A stretch of 64,000 bases of DNA, taken from Acidobacteriota bacterium (GTDB taxonomy: Bacteria; Acidobacteriota; Terriglobia; Terriglobales; Acidobacteriaceae). The stretch covers positions 124,001 to 188,000 of the forward strand of contig JAJXWA010000002.1 in NCBI GenBank assembly GCA_021781795.1, written 5' to 3'. Shown piece after piece: positions 25,919-35,848 of this stretch. Made by a program: the position numbers and the translations under genes. The notes below the pieces were generated by a model that was not told where the DNA came from, made no database searches, and worked only from the letters and a program-made list of their open reading frames with translations. Positions within the stretch are counted from its first letter, which is position 1; each line of letters opens with the position of its first letter.

Positions 25919-25943
25919 GCGGAGAGCCTTCAGGCATCTCCGC
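25919..25943 (-). terminator. Terminator between pheA and the outer-membrane barrel gene
   Basis: GCGGAGA/TCTCCGC stem with an 11-base loop. On the minus strand it is followed by GTTTTTG, so it best serves the barrel gene ending at 25979; it can also shield pheA. Confidence 0.65.
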
Positions 25944-25978
25944 ATTGATTGTTGCCCTGCCGGGCGCAATGATTCTGC

Positions 25979-26584
25979 TTAGAAGTGGTACGCCACGCCG
26001 ACGGCCGGGTAGAAGATGTTGTACCAGCGCTTGGTGCTCAACTGCGCATAACCCATGTCCGGCACCTTGGTGATAAAGCTGCGGAACTCTGCGCGCAGGT
26101 CGAAGCTGGGGCTGAGTTCGTAGGCAATACCGCCACCATACAGGATACCGGGGCCCGTCTGCTGCTTCACGTCGAGCGAAGTCGTCGTTTGATTGCGGAT
26201 GGGCAGAAAGATCAGAACTCCAGGTCCACCCTCCACAAACGGGTTGTATTTCTTGTAGGTGAAGCTGCGGACATAGGCGAATGAAATCTCCTGCGTACGC
26301 GTGTTGACGAGGTAATTGTTCGTGTTGCTGACGATGTAGTGAATCTTGTTTTCGTAGTCAATTCCGTAGTTGGCTTCCAGCGCGCTCGACGGCGTCAGCA
26401 TGAAGCGATAACTCAGCATGGCGCCAAAACCGCGGTTGGCGCTTACCTGGACATCGGTTGAAGAAGCCATGAACGGCTCCACAATGCCAGTCGCACTGAT
26501 ACTGATATCCTGCCTGCTCTCCTGAGCGCGACCCGCTGCCACACCCAAGGCCAGCAGAATTGTAAGAAAGGCGATCTTCTTCAT
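25979..26584 (-). CDS. Outer-membrane beta-barrel protein (OmpA/OmpW-like porin fold)
   Basis: About 201 residues. Signal peptide MKKIAFLTILLALGVAAGRAQ, then about eight amphipathic beta strands and a final aromatic (GVAYHF) typical of small outer-membrane barrels. Function unknown. The ORF is open 54 codons further upstream without a signal peptide, so the start at 26584 is preferred. Confidence 0.75.
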   Translation of the reverse strand: MKKIAFLTILLALGVAAGRAQESRQDISISATGIVEPFMASSTDVQVSANRGFGAMLSYRFMLTPSSALEANYGIDYENKIHYIVSNTNNYLVNTRTQEISFAYVRSFTYKKYNPFVEGGPGVLIFLPIRNQTTTSLDVKQQTGPGILYGGGIAYELSPSFDLRAEFRSFITKVPDMGYAQLSTKRWYNIFYPAVGVAYHF

Positions 26585-26756
26585 TCGGTCAAGAACCTCA
26601 CGACTGCCCAACCGTCCGGCCGGCAACCAGCTTGTCGTTTCCGGTGCTCCGGTTGGTGCCGGGCCCCGCTCTCTGCATTGTAAATGGCCGGAACGGGTTA
26701 CGGTGTACTGGCCCGATTCCGAAGGACACAGAGTCTTAGACTGCACGGAACAAAAA

Positions 26757-26794
26757 GGGGAGCATGGGACCGGATGTCCGCATGGCGGCTCCCC
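26757..26794 (-). terminator. Terminator of the LysR gene
   Basis: On the minus strand GGGGAGC pairs with GCTCCCC, enclosing a smaller GGAC/GTCC hairpin, and is followed by TTTTTG. It lies just after the LysR stop codon at 26804. Confidence 0.75.
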
Positions 26795-26803
26795 TTGCGA
26801 CTG

Positions 26804-27727
26804 TTAGCCCGGACGCTCCAGCTGATAGAAAAACGGCGTTCCCTGCTTTTGCGCAAGCGCGCGGACGGCGCGTAGAAAGGCCTGCGCGGCGTAGGAAAGT
26901 GCAGCCTGACGGCGGTGAACAAGGCGGAGGATGCGCTTCATCTCGAGTTCATCCACCTTGATTCGCACCAGATCGCCGGTTTCAAGCTCACGGGCGACGG
27001 TGAGGTGGGGTACGAGTGCGACGCCGTTGCCCATGGCGACGAACCGCTTGATGGCCTCGATGGTAGGCAGTTCGACCCGCATGTTGAGGGGCGTGCGAAA
27101 GCGCTGGAAGGTTTCGATGACCTTGCGGCGGAGTGGTGAGGTGACATTGTGCGCAATAAAGTCTTCATGGCCAAGCTCGGTAATGGAGACGCTCCCGGCG
27201 CGGGCGAGGGCGTGACCAGGGCTTGCGATCAGGGCAAGGCTATCCGCGTAAACGGCGATGGTGCGGAACTGAGCTGGGTCTGGACGGAAGGAGATGACGC
27301 CAATCTCAAAGCTTCGCAGATTCAGCTCGTCGGGAATCCGGCTGGCCAACATGCGGTGGACATTGACGTGGACCTGTGGGAATTCACGTCGAAACGCATC
27401 GATCACAGGCAGCAGGTACATGCACGTGTATTCGTTTGCCGCAAGCTGGAGATGCCCGCGCTCAAGGTTCTTCAACTCATCCAGTGCGCTGGAGGCCTCG
27501 CGCCGGAGAGCGAGCAGGCGCATGGCATATTCGCGAAGCAACTGGCCAGCGGCTGTGAGGGAGCCGTCGCGCGCGGCGCGGTCAAAAAGGGTTTCGCCGA
27601 CAGATTCTTCCAGTTTGCGGATCACCTGGCTGATCGCCGGCTGGGTGCGGTGCAACCGCTGCGCTGCGCGAGAAAAGCTTCGTTCCTCCGCGACAGTCAG
27701 AAACGTCTCAAGCTGGTTCAAGTCCAT
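26804..27727 (-). CDS. LysR-family transcriptional regulator
   Basis: 307 residues. N-terminal winged helix: MDLNQLETFLTVAEERSFS, RAAQRLHRTQPAISQVIRKLE, then a linker helix and a periplasmic-binding-protein-like effector domain from about residue 88. LysR proteins often regulate the divergent gene, here leuA and the branched-chain amino-acid cluster. Just upstream of the ATG is a run of 8 G (on its strand), 6 bases before the start, which probably acts as the ribosome site. Confidence 0.88.
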   Translation of the reverse strand: MDLNQLETFLTVAEERSFSRAAQRLHRTQPAISQVIRKLEESVGETLFDRAARDGSLTAAGQLLREYAMRLLALRREASSALDELKNLERGHLQLAANEYTCMYLLPVIDAFRREFPQVHVNVHRMLASRIPDELNLRSFEIGVISFRPDPAQFRTIAVYADSLALIASPGHALARAGSVSITELGHEDFIAHNVTSPLRRKVIETFQRFRTPLNMRVELPTIEAIKRFVAMGNGVALVPHLTVARELETGDLVRIKVDELEMKRILRLVHRRQAALSYAAQAFLRAVRALAQKQGTPFFYQLERPG

Positions 27728-27733
27728 GGCTTA

Positions 27734-27741
27734 CCCCCCCC
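27734..27741 (-). promoter_or_regulatory. G8 tract at the ribosome site of the LysR gene
   Basis: The plus strand has CCCCCCCC; on the coding strand of the LysR gene this gives eight G, 6 bases before the ATG, in place of a normal Shine-Dalgarno. Such tracts can change length by slippage. Confidence 0.4.
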
Positions 27742-27789
27742 ATAGGTCAACTCTACATATAACTAATTTTAATGAAGACCACAAAAAGA

Positions 27790-27804
27790 ATAACTTTGCC
27801 TTAT
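27790..27804. promoter_or_regulatory. Candidate LysR-type binding site upstream of leuA
   Basis: ATAA-CTTTGCC-TTAT is a 4-bp inverted repeat with a 7-base gap, fitting the T-N11-A rule for LysR boxes. It lies in the 135-base divergent region between the LysR gene and leuA. The match is short, so chance is not excluded. Confidence 0.35.
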
Positions 27805-27862
27805 GATCTCCGTTTGAGAGAGAATGGTTGTGTTTGACGAGGTTCCCCTGGCAGGCGCTTGT

Positions 27863-29068
27863 ATGAGTTCAAATCCGACGAATCACATTGTCTTTTTCGA
27901 TACGACTCTGCGCGACGGCGAGCAATCGCCCGGCTGTAGCATGACAACGCAGGAAAAGCTGACGATGGCCCACGCACTCGAAGATCTGGGCGTAGACATC
28001 ATTGAGGCAGGCTTTGCCATGGCGTCGGAGGGCGACTTTGCGGCGATCTCAACGATCACGCAGGCGATCCGGAAGCCGCGGATTGCGTCTCTTGCCCGCG
28101 CGAAGACGGAAGATATTGAGATGGCGGCACGCGCGCTCCAGTTCGCGGATCGCGCGCGAATTCACGTTTTTCTTGCGTCGAGCGATTTGCACCTGGAATA
28201 CAAATTGAAGATTGATCGGCAGGAAGCGCTGGATCGCACCGGGGAGTCGGTTCGGCTGGCGCGGTCTCTTGCAGACGATGTGGAGTTTTCACCAGAGGAT
28301 GCAACGCGGTCGGATCGAGATTTTTTGGTGGAGATGGTGCGCGTTGCAGTGGAAGCCGGGGCGACGACGATCAACATGCCGGACACAGTAGGCTACTCCA
28401 CTCCGGAAGAGTACGGGCAAATGTTCCGCGAGGTGCGCGATCGCATTCCGGCGATCGATGCGCAGGGGATTGTGCTCTCTTCCCATTGCCATGATGATCT
28501 TGGATTGGCAGCGGCGAACTCGCTGGCGGCAATTCAGAACGGGGCGCGCCAGGTGGAGTGCACGATTAACGGAATCGGCGAGCGGGCAGGCAATGCGTCG
28601 CTCGAAGAGATTGCGGCCGCGCTGTACGTGCGCTCGGACCGGTACAAGGTGACGTCGAGCATCAAGCTGGACAAGCTGTACCCAACAAGCGAAGTGCTGG
28701 GGCAGATCATCACCTTCAAGCCTTCGCCGAATAAGGCGATTGTTGGAGCAAATGCGTTTGCACATGAGTCAGGGATTCACCAGCACGGAATGCTGGCGAA
28801 TCCGCTGTGCTACGAGATTATGACGCCGGCACTGGTCGGGGTGTCACGCACGCACCTGGTGCTGGGCAAACACTCGGGGCGCGCGGCGCTGCGGCACAGG
28901 CTGGAGCAGCTTGGATTTTCGCTCGACCGCGAGGAGCTGCAGCAGGTGTATTACCGGTTTGTTGCGCTGGCAGACCGCAAAAAGAACATTTATGACCAGG
29001 ACCTGATCGGGCTGTTGCCGGATCCGATTCGCGAGCGCCGGAATATGCCGGTTGCGCAACTGGATTAA
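27863..29068 (+). CDS. leuA: 2-isopropylmalate synthase LeuA, short form without the leucine-regulatory domain
   Basis: About 401 residues. TIM-barrel motifs of DRE-TIM metallolyases: [14 protein letters not shown], the metal histidines in [15 protein letters not shown], and [17 protein letters not shown]. The linker helices reach [14 protein letters not shown], and the ORF stops there. Usual LeuA proteins continue for about 110-120 residues with the LeuA_dimer domain that binds leucine. Only 47 bases separate the stop from leuB, with no frameshifted remnant of a regulatory domain. It catalyses condensation of acetyl-CoA with 2-ketoisovalerate; leucine-insensitive activity is inferred. ATG at 27824 would add 13 residues and remains an alternative. 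Confidence 0.85.
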   Translation: MSSNPTNHIVFFDTTLRDGEQSPGCSMTTQEKLTMAHALEDLGVDIIEAGFAMASEGDFAAISTITQAIRKPRIASLARAKTEDIEMAARALQFADRARIHVFLASSDLHLEYKLKIDRQEALDRTGESVRLARSLADDVEFSPEDATRSDRDFLVEMVRVAVEAGATTINMPDTVGYSTPEEYGQMFREVRDRIPAIDAQGIVLSSHCHDDLGLAAANSLAAIQNGARQVECTINGIGERAGNASLEEIAAALYVRSDRYKVTSSIKLDKLYPTSEVLGQIITFKPSPNKAIVGANAFAHESGIHQHGMLANPLCYEIMTPALVGVSRTHLVLGKHSGRAALRHRLEQLGFSLDREELQQVYYRFVALADRKKNIYDQDLIGLLPDPIRERRNMPVAQLD

Positions 29069-29115
29069 TTTCAAAGCCAAGCAACACAACACTGACAACC
29101 ACCACGAGAGAAGGA

Positions 29116-30207
29116 ATGAAGCTGAAGATCCTAGTTGTTGCCGGGGACGGCATCGGGCCTGAAGTCACGCATGAAGCTGTCGCCGTGCTGCAGGAAGCAG
29201 CCGCGCTGGGCGGGCACACCCTTCACATTACTGAGCGCCGCATTGGCGGCGTGGCCATTGTGCAGGACGGCACGCCGCTGCCTGAAGACACTCTGAAGGA
29301 AGCGCTGGGGAGCGACGCCGTGCTGCTGGGCGCGGTGGGCGGTAACGAGTTCAATTCCCTGCCCCCGGACAAGCGGCCCGAAGCGGGACTGCTGAAGATT
29401 CGCGCGGAGCTGGGTGGCTTTGCAAACCTGCGGCCTGCGTTCGCCTTCAAAGAGCTGACGGTGAACAGCCCGTTGCGTCCCGAAGTGGTGGATGGAGCCG
29501 ACATTCTGTTTGTCCGTGAATTGCTCGGCGGGCTGTACTTCGGCAAGCCGCGCGAGTGGAATCGCACGACCGGCGAGGCGTGGAACACGATGCGCTACAC
29601 CAAAGGCGAAGTAGCGCGCGTTGCACGGGTGGCCTTCCAACTGGCGCAGAAGCGCCGCAAGAAGGTGACGAGCGTGGACAAGGCTAACGTGCTGGAGGTT
29701 TCGCAGCTGTGGCGCGCCACGGTGGATGAAGTTGCGAAGGAGTTTCCGGATGTGACGCTGGAGCACCAGTATGTGGATGCGATGGCGATGCACCTGATGA
29801 ATCAGCCGTGCAACTACGATGTGGTGGTCACGGAGAATCTTTTCGGCGATATTCTCTCCGACGAAGCCGCGGTGATTACAGGCTCACTGGGGATGCTGCC
29901 TTCGGCGACGATCGGCGGCAAAGTGAATCTTTATGAGCCGGTGCATGGCTCGGCGCCGGATATCGCGGGCAAAGGTCTGGCGAATCCGCTGGGCGCGATT
30001 CTGACGGGAGCGCTGATTCTGCGCCACTCGGCAGGGCTGGAGACGGAGGCCGCGGCGATTGAGAGCGCCGTGCGCAAGGTGCTGGAGCAGGGCTTCCGCA
30101 CGCCGGACCTAGCGCGCAGCAATCCGCAGGGCTACCCGGTGCTCTCGACCAAAGAGATGGGCGCCAAAGTGCGTGAAACCGTGAAAGCGCTGCTCGTCAG
30201 CGCGTAA
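29116..30207 (+). CDS. leuB: 3-isopropylmalate dehydrogenase LeuB
   Basis: 363 residues of the isocitrate/isopropylmalate dehydrogenase fold. [11 protein letters not shown] begins the protein; the substrate region [12 protein letters not shown] has the Glu/Leu pattern of LeuB, and the signature [24 protein letters not shown] binds metal and NAD. It oxidises and decarboxylates 3-isopropylmalate. AAGGA lies just before the ATG. Confidence 0.96.
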   Translation: MKLKILVVAGDGIGPEVTHEAVAVLQEAAALGGHTLHITERRIGGVAIVQDGTPLPEDTLKEALGSDAVLLGAVGGNEFNSLPPDKRPEAGLLKIRAELGGFANLRPAFAFKELTVNSPLRPEVVDGADILFVRELLGGLYFGKPREWNRTTGEAWNTMRYTKGEVARVARVAFQLAQKRRKKVTSVDKANVLEVSQLWRATVDEVAKEFPDVTLEHQYVDAMAMHLMNQPCNYDVVVTENLFGDILSDEAAVITGSLGMLPSATIGGKVNLYEPVHGSAPDIAGKGLANPLGAILTGALILRHSAGLETEAAAIESAVRKVLEQGFRTPDLARSNPQGYPVLSTKEMGAKVRETVKALLVSA

Positions 30208-30234
30208 CGCAGGACACAACACAGAGGATGACGG

Positions 30235-31668
30235 ATGAGTTCCGAACCAAAGACACTTTTTGAAAAGGTTTGGGAGCAGCATGTGGTCGTGGAGCCGAAG
30301 GGCGAACCGACGCTGCTCTACATCGACTTGCAACTCGTGCACGAAGTCACATCTCCCCAGGCCTTTGAAGGACTGCGCCTGGCGGGGCGTACTGTGCGCC
30401 GGCCAGACCGCACGGTGGCGACAGTCGACCACAACGTGCCCACCACGATTGAGGGCCGCCTGCATATCGTGGATCAGATCTCCGCAAAACAGATCTCCAC
30501 TCTGCGCGAGAACTGCAAGGACTTCGGCATTGAGCTGTATGACGTGAACTCGCGCAAGCAAGGGATCGTGCACGTCATCGGGCCGGAACTGGGTCTGACC
30601 AAGCCGGGCATGACGATTGTCTGCGGCGACTCGCACACGTCGACGCACGGGGCGTTTGGCGCGCTGGCGTTCGGCATCGGCACGAGTGAAGTGGAGCACG
30701 TGCTGGCGACGCAGACGCTGCCGCAGTCAAAGCCGAAGACGTTTCGCATTTCCGTCGAAGGCAAGTTGCCGACGGGCGTAACGGCAAAGGACATCATCCT
30801 TGCGATCATCGGGAAGATAGGCACCGACGGCGCGACGGGATGCGTGATTGAGTATGCAGGATCAGCCATTCGCGCGCTTTCGATGGAAGGCCGCATGACG
30901 ATCTGCAACATGAGCATCGAAGCTGGCGCTCGCGCAGGGATGATTGCGCCGGATGAGACGACCTTTGCGTATCTGAAGAGCCGGCGCTTCAGCCCGCAGG
31001 GTGCGGAGTGGGAAAAGGCGGTTGCGGAGTGGAGCAAACTGCCGAGCGACCCCGGCGCGAAGTTTGATCGCGAACTGGTGATGGACGCCGCGACGCTTGT
31101 GCCTTATGTGAGCTGGGGAACGAGCCCCGGGATGGTGGCTCCGGTGACGGCGAACGTACCCGACCCGGCGGCCGCGGCCTCGGAGCAGGAGCGCAAGTCT
31201 TTTGAGCGTGCGCTGGAGTACATGGACCTGAAGGCGGGCACGAAGCTGGAAGACGTCTCGATTGACCGCGTGTTTATTGGCTCGTGCACGAATGGACGGC
31301 TGGAAGACCTGCGGGCGGCGGCACGGATTGCGGCGGGACACAAAGTATCGGCTCATGTGCATGCGATGGTGGTGCCGGGTTCGCAGCAGGTGAAGGCCGA
31401 TGCGGAAAAAGAAGGCCTGGACCGCATCTTCCTCGACGCAGGATTTGAGTGGCGCGAACCAGGCTGCTCGATGTGCCTGGGTATGAATCCCGACATTCTT
31501 TCACCAGGCGAGCGCTGCGCATCGACGAGCAATCGCAACTTTGAAGGGCGGCAAGGACGCGGTGGACGCACGCACCTGGTGAGTCCGGAGATGGCCGCCG
31601 CGGCAGCGATTGCCGGACACTTTGTCGATATTCGCAAGTGGGCCGTTCGCGAGGAGGTAAAAGCATAA
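30235..31668 (+). CDS. leuC: 3-isopropylmalate dehydratase large subunit LeuC
   Basis: 477 residues of the aconitase superfamily. [12 protein letters not shown] and [20 protein letters not shown] occur early; the 4Fe-4S cysteines are in [12 protein letters not shown] and [11 protein letters not shown]. It acts with LeuD to isomerise 2-isopropylmalate. Stop and start overlap with leuD (TAATG). Confidence 0.96.
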   Translation: MSSEPKTLFEKVWEQHVVVEPKGEPTLLYIDLQLVHEVTSPQAFEGLRLAGRTVRRPDRTVATVDHNVPTTIEGRLHIVDQISAKQISTLRENCKDFGIELYDVNSRKQGIVHVIGPELGLTKPGMTIVCGDSHTSTHGAFGALAFGIGTSEVEHVLATQTLPQSKPKTFRISVEGKLPTGVTAKDIILAIIGKIGTDGATGCVIEYAGSAIRALSMEGRMTICNMSIEAGARAGMIAPDETTFAYLKSRRFSPQGAEWEKAVAEWSKLPSDPGAKFDRELVMDAATLVPYVSWGTSPGMVAPVTANVPDPAAAASEQERKSFERALEYMDLKAGTKLEDVSIDRVFIGSCTNGRLEDLRAAARIAAGHKVSAHVHAMVVPGSQQVKADAEKEGLDRIFLDAGFEWREPGCSMCLGMNPDILSPGERCASTSNRNFEGRQGRGGRTHLVSPEMAAAAAIAGHFVDIRKWAVREEVKA

Positions 31669-32279
31669 TGCAGCCATTTCGTACACTGACCGCACCGGCG
31701 GCGCCGCTGGACCGCACAAACGTGGACACGGACCAGATTATTCCCAAGCAGTTTTTGAAGCGCATCGAGCGCACGGGGTATGGCGATTTTCTCTTTTTTG
31801 ACTGGCGGCAGACTGCATCGGGCGAACCGATTGCGGACTTTGTGCTGAACCAGCCGCGCTACAAGGGCGCGCAGATTCTGATTGCGGGCAAGAACTTCGG
31901 TTGCGGATCGAGCCGTGAACATGCCGCGTGGGCCCTTTCAGACTATGGGTTCCGCGTGGTGATTGCGCCGACGTTTGCGGACATCTTTTTCTCAAACGCG
32001 GGCAAGAACGGCATTGTGCTTGCGCGGCTAAGCGAGGAACAGGTGGCCGAGCTACTGCACAAGGCGCAGACCAAGCCAGGCTATCAGCTGACGGTTTCAC
32101 TGGAAGAGCAGACCGTGAAGGACAGCGAGGGCTTCAAGGCTTCGTTTGAGATCGATGCATTTCGCAAGTTCTGCCTGCTGGAAGGTCTCGACGACATTGG
32201 ACTGACGCTGCGTCATGCTGCGGCGCTGGATTCCTTCGAATCGAAGCACGACCACGCCGGATGGCTGAAGGCGAAATAA
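31668..32279 (+). CDS. leuD: 3-isopropylmalate dehydratase small subunit LeuD
   Basis: About 203 residues. Swivelling domain with NVDTDQIIPKQFLKR near the N-terminus and the active-site loop FGCGSSREHAAWAL. The ATG at 31668 shares a base with the leuC stop. It pairs with LeuC. Confidence 0.95.
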   Translation: MQPFRTLTAPAAPLDRTNVDTDQIIPKQFLKRIERTGYGDFLFFDWRQTASGEPIADFVLNQPRYKGAQILIAGKNFGCGSSREHAAWALSDYGFRVVIAPTFADIFFSNAGKNGIVLARLSEEQVAELLHKAQTKPGYQLTVSLEEQTVKDSEGFKASFEIDAFRKFCLLEGLDDIGLTLRHAAALDSFESKHDHAGWLKAK

Positions 32280-32334
32280 CCGCAGTAGACATACCTATCT
32301 CCACTCCAACTACAGGGAAGACACAGGTAGAACA

Positions 32335-34008
32335 GTGACGATCGAAGGGAAACGCCAGAGCATTCCATTGACCGAGGGCCCCAGCCGCGCCGCCGCGCGT
32401 TCCTATCTGCGCGGCGCGGGCTACTCCAAAGATGACCTGCACAAGCCGATTATCGGGATTGCGAACACATGGACCGAGATCGGAACGTGCAATGTGCATC
32501 TGCGCGATGTAGCGGAGGCGCTGAAGGAAGGCATTCGCGAAGCGGGTGGCACGCCGATGGAGTTCAACACCATCACGATTTCTGACGGCATCACGATGGG
32601 CACGCAGGGCATGAAGGCCTCGCTGGTGTCGCGCGAAGTGATTGCTGACTCGATTGAACTGGTGGCGCGCGGGAATCTTTTTGACGGGCTGGTGGGCATT
32701 GGCGGCTGTGACAAAAATATGCCAGGCATCATCATGGCGCTGTGCCGACTGGATATTCCGGGCATGATGCTCTATGGCGGATCGATTGCTCCGGGCAAAC
32801 TGAATGGCGTGGACATCACGATTCAGAACGTGTTTGAGGGGATCGGCTCGTATGCCGCGGGCCGGATTGACGATGCGGGGCTGGAGGCTTTGGAAGCGAA
32901 CGCCTGCCCCGGCGCGGGCGCCTGCGGCGGGCAATTCACGGCGAACACGATGGCAATGAGCGGCGAGATTCTTGGCATCTCTCCGATTCAACTTTCGGGT
33001 GTTCCTGCAACAGCGAAGGACAAGCACGCGGCGACGCGGGAGGCCGGGCGGATGTTGATGGATGCCGTGCGCGCGAACCGGCGTCCCTCGCAGATCATCA
33101 CGCGCAAGTCGCTGGAGAACGCGATTGCGAGTGTGGCGGCAAGCGGCGGATCGACGAATGCTGTGCTGCATCTGCTGGCGATTGCGAACGAGATGGGCAT
33201 CCAGCTTTCGATCGATGACTTTGACGCAATCAGCAAGCGGACACCGTTCATCTGCGACCTGACGCCGGCGGGCAAGTTTGTCGCTTCAGACTTTCAGGCG
33301 GCGGGCGGATCGCGCCTGCTGGCCAAGCGGCTGATCGACGCAGGCCATGCGGATGGATCGACTCTGACCATCAGCGGGCGCACGCTGGCCGAAGAGGCCG
33401 CGCTGGCGAAGGAGACGCCGGGGCAGGTCGTCATCCACACGTTTGACAAGCCGCTGAAACCGAATGGTGGTCTGGTGATTTTGAAAGGCAATCTGGCGCC
33501 GGAAGGCTGCGTGATGAAGATTGCGGCAGCGAATCGCTACGAGCATCGCGGACCGGCGCGGGTGTTTGATTGCGAAGAGGACTGCTTCGCTGCAGTGCAG
33601 CAGGGCAAGATCAAACCGGGCGATGTGCTCGTAATTCGCTATGAAGGACCGAAGGGCGGACCGGGCATGCGCGAGATGCTGCAGGTGACGGCGGCCATCA
33701 GCGGGATTCCGGAGCTGAGTTCAACGGTGGCGCTGCTGACCGACGGGCGCTTCTCTGGCGCGACGCGCGGCTTCACGGCTGGGCACGTAGCTCCGGAGGG
33801 GTTCGTGGGCGGGCCCATTGCCGCGGTACGCGAAGGCGACACAATCTCTTTCGACATTCCGAATCGGAAGCTGACGCTTGAGATCAGTGAGGAAGAGATG
33901 AAGTCGCGGCTGAAGAATTTTCAAGCGCCAGCTTTGCGCTGGCCACAGGGTGTGTTTCGCAAGTATGTGGATCGGGTGAACTCGGCCTCAAAGGGCGCAA
34001 CGACGTAG
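32335..34008 (+). CDS. ilvD: Dihydroxy-acid dehydratase IlvD
   Basis: 557 residues. GGCDKNMPG and ACPGAGACGGQFTANTM contain two of the iron-sulfur cysteines, and GTCNVHLRD the third. TDGRFSGATRGFTAGHVAPE is the C-terminal signature. It dehydrates dihydroxyvalerate and its methyl homologue in valine/isoleucine synthesis. GTG start at 32335; the leader is 55 bases long. Confidence 0.95.
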   Translation: MTIEGKRQSIPLTEGPSRAAARSYLRGAGYSKDDLHKPIIGIANTWTEIGTCNVHLRDVAEALKEGIREAGGTPMEFNTITISDGITMGTQGMKASLVSREVIADSIELVARGNLFDGLVGIGGCDKNMPGIIMALCRLDIPGMMLYGGSIAPGKLNGVDITIQNVFEGIGSYAAGRIDDAGLEALEANACPGAGACGGQFTANTMAMSGEILGISPIQLSGVPATAKDKHAATREAGRMLMDAVRANRRPSQIITRKSLENAIASVAASGGSTNAVLHLLAIANEMGIQLSIDDFDAISKRTPFICDLTPAGKFVASDFQAAGGSRLLAKRLIDAGHADGSTLTISGRTLAEEAALAKETPGQVVIHTFDKPLKPNGGLVILKGNLAPEGCVMKIAAANRYEHRGPARVFDCEEDCFAAVQQGKIKPGDVLVIRYEGPKGGPGMREMLQVTAAISGIPELSSTVALLTDGRFSGATRGFTAGHVAPEGFVGGPIAAVREGDTISFDIPNRKLTLEISEEEMKSRLKNFQAPALRWPQGVFRKYVDRVNSASKGATT

Positions 34009-34067
34009 CAACCGAGTCTCGCTGCGGTCAGGGATCTACGGACGGGAAATCCGAGAAGGAGTCTGCC

Positions 34068-35834
34068 ATGGGAAAGAAAGAAAGCGCGCATGCATCGAAC
34101 GCTCACCTCACGACACCGACCCGCCTGACGGGTGCTGAAATCATATGGGCCACGCTGGTGGGCGAGGGCGTAAAGGATGTGTTCGGCTATCCTGGCGGGG
34201 CCATACTGCCTGCCTATGATGCCCTGCGGAAGTTTCCCATCCGGCATACTCTGGTGCGGCACGAGCAGGGCGCAGCGCACATGGCCGATGGCTACGCGCG
34301 CGCCTCAGGCAAGCTGGGCGTAGCGATTGCGACCAGTGGGCCGGGCGCGACGAACCTCATCACCGGGATTGCGACGGCGATGCTGGACTCCATTCCGGTG
34401 TTGTGCATTACGGGTAACGTATCGAGCAAAGTGCTGGGGACGGATGCCTTTCAGGAAGTGGACATCACAGGCATCACGCTGCCGGTGACGAAGCATAACT
34501 TTCTAGTGCATCGCACGGAAGATATCGCGCCGACCATCCGGCACGCGGTGCAGATTGCGACATCGGGCAGGCCGGGGCCGGTGCTGGTGGACATCACAAA
34601 GGACGCGCAACAGGGCACGGCAGTGTTTGACTTTGAAGCTGCAAAACCGAAGCAGTACCGTCCGCATCCGATGCTGCGCGTGGAAGAGTCCGGACTTGTA
34701 CAGGCGGCGGAACTGATACGCAACGCCAAGCGACCCGTGATTCTTGCGGGGCACGGAGTGATTGAATCCGGCGCGATGGAGCAGGTGCAGACTCTGGCCG
34801 AGCGTGCGCAGATTCCTGTAGCGCTCACGCTGCTGGGGTTGGGCTGCTTCCCTGCCTCGCATCCGCTGAACCTGGGCATGATGGGAATGCACGGCGAGGC
34901 GTGGGTGAATCACGCGATTCAAGAGGCAGATCTGCTGATTGCATGCGGAATGCGGTTTGATGATCGTGTGACGGGAAAGACGTCGAGTTACGCAATGAAC
35001 GCGAAGAAGATTCACATTGAGGTGGATCCGGCGGAGATCAACAAGAATATCAAGGTGGATGTGGCACTTGTGGGCGATCTGCGCGCAGTGCTGGAGGATT
35101 TGCTGCCGCGCATCTCCGGGCGCGACGGCAGCGCGTGGCTGAAGACGATTGAGCAATCAAAGGGTGCATCTGCCGTGCGCGACATCAAGAACCTCGCGGA
35201 CTCCGGCCATTTGTATGCGGCGCATGTGATGCATGACCTGTGGCGGATTACAGGTGGTGAAGCGGTAGTGGTGACGGACGTGGGCCAGCATCAGATGTGG
35301 GAAGCGCAGTACTTCCGGCATGAAAAGCCGCGTACGCTCATCACCTCTGGCGGACTTGGCACGATGGGCTTTGCGTTGCCTGCAGCGATTGGCGCAAAGG
35401 TTGCATGCCCGGAGAAGGAAGTATGGGTGATTGCGGGCGACGGCGGCTTCCAGATGACTTCCCCGGAGTTGGCGACGATTGTGCAGGAGAAGATCAAGAT
35501 CAACATCGCTATCATCAACAACGGCTATCTGGGGATGGTGCGCCAGTGGCAGGAGTTTTTCTACGAGCGCAATTATGAAGCAACACCGCTGGTGAGCCCG
35601 GACTTTGTGAAGCTGGCTGATGCGCACGGCATCCAGGCGCGCGCCGTGCATACACGCGCAGAACTGGCCGTGGCGGTGGAAGAGGCACGGTCTGCAGAGG
35701 GTCCGTTCCTGCTGAATTTCATGGTGGAAAAGGAAGACTCCGTGTATCCGATGATTCCCGCCGGAAGCGCACTGCATGAGATGATCCGCCGTCCGGGCCA
35801 GAATCCTCTGGTGGAGAGCGCTGAAGATCAATAG
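34068..35834 (+). CDS. ilvB: Acetolactate synthase large subunit IlvB
   Basis: 588 residues. TPP-dependent enzyme: N-terminal glutamate region FGYPGGAILPAYDAL and HEQGAAHMADGYARASG; C-terminal TPP/Mg site GDGGFQMTSPELATI followed by INNGYLGMVRQWQE. It makes acetolactate or acetohydroxybutyrate. AAGGAG precedes the ATG by 7 bases. The catalytic partner of IlvN downstream (14-base gap). Confidence 0.95.
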   Translation: MGKKESAHASNAHLTTPTRLTGAEIIWATLVGEGVKDVFGYPGGAILPAYDALRKFPIRHTLVRHEQGAAHMADGYARASGKLGVAIATSGPGATNLITGIATAMLDSIPVLCITGNVSSKVLGTDAFQEVDITGITLPVTKHNFLVHRTEDIAPTIRHAVQIATSGRPGPVLVDITKDAQQGTAVFDFEAAKPKQYRPHPMLRVEESGLVQAAELIRNAKRPVILAGHGVIESGAMEQVQTLAERAQIPVALTLLGLGCFPASHPLNLGMMGMHGEAWVNHAIQEADLLIACGMRFDDRVTGKTSSYAMNAKKIHIEVDPAEINKNIKVDVALVGDLRAVLEDLLPRISGRDGSAWLKTIEQSKGASAVRDIKNLADSGHLYAAHVMHDLWRITGGEAVVVTDVGQHQMWEAQYFRHEKPRTLITSGGLGTMGFALPAAIGAKVACPEKEVWVIAGDGGFQMTSPELATIVQEKIKINIAIINNGYLGMVRQWQEFFYERNYEATPLVSPDFVKLADAHGIQARAVHTRAELAVAVEEARSAEGPFLLNFMVEKEDSVYPMIPAGSALHEMIRRPGQNPLVESAEDQ

Positions 35835-35848
35835 GGAGAATAGCCATC

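Noticed and set aside
27803-27817. Five-codon reading frame (Met-Ile-Ser-Val-stop) upstream of leuA as an attenuator leader peptide
   Set aside because: Only one Ile and one Val codon, no run of Leu codons and no alternate hairpins or terminator seen.
32134-33171. Minus-strand 345-codon frame opposite leuD and ilvD
   Set aside because: Antisense to two clear enzymes and rich in Arg/His; no family motif.
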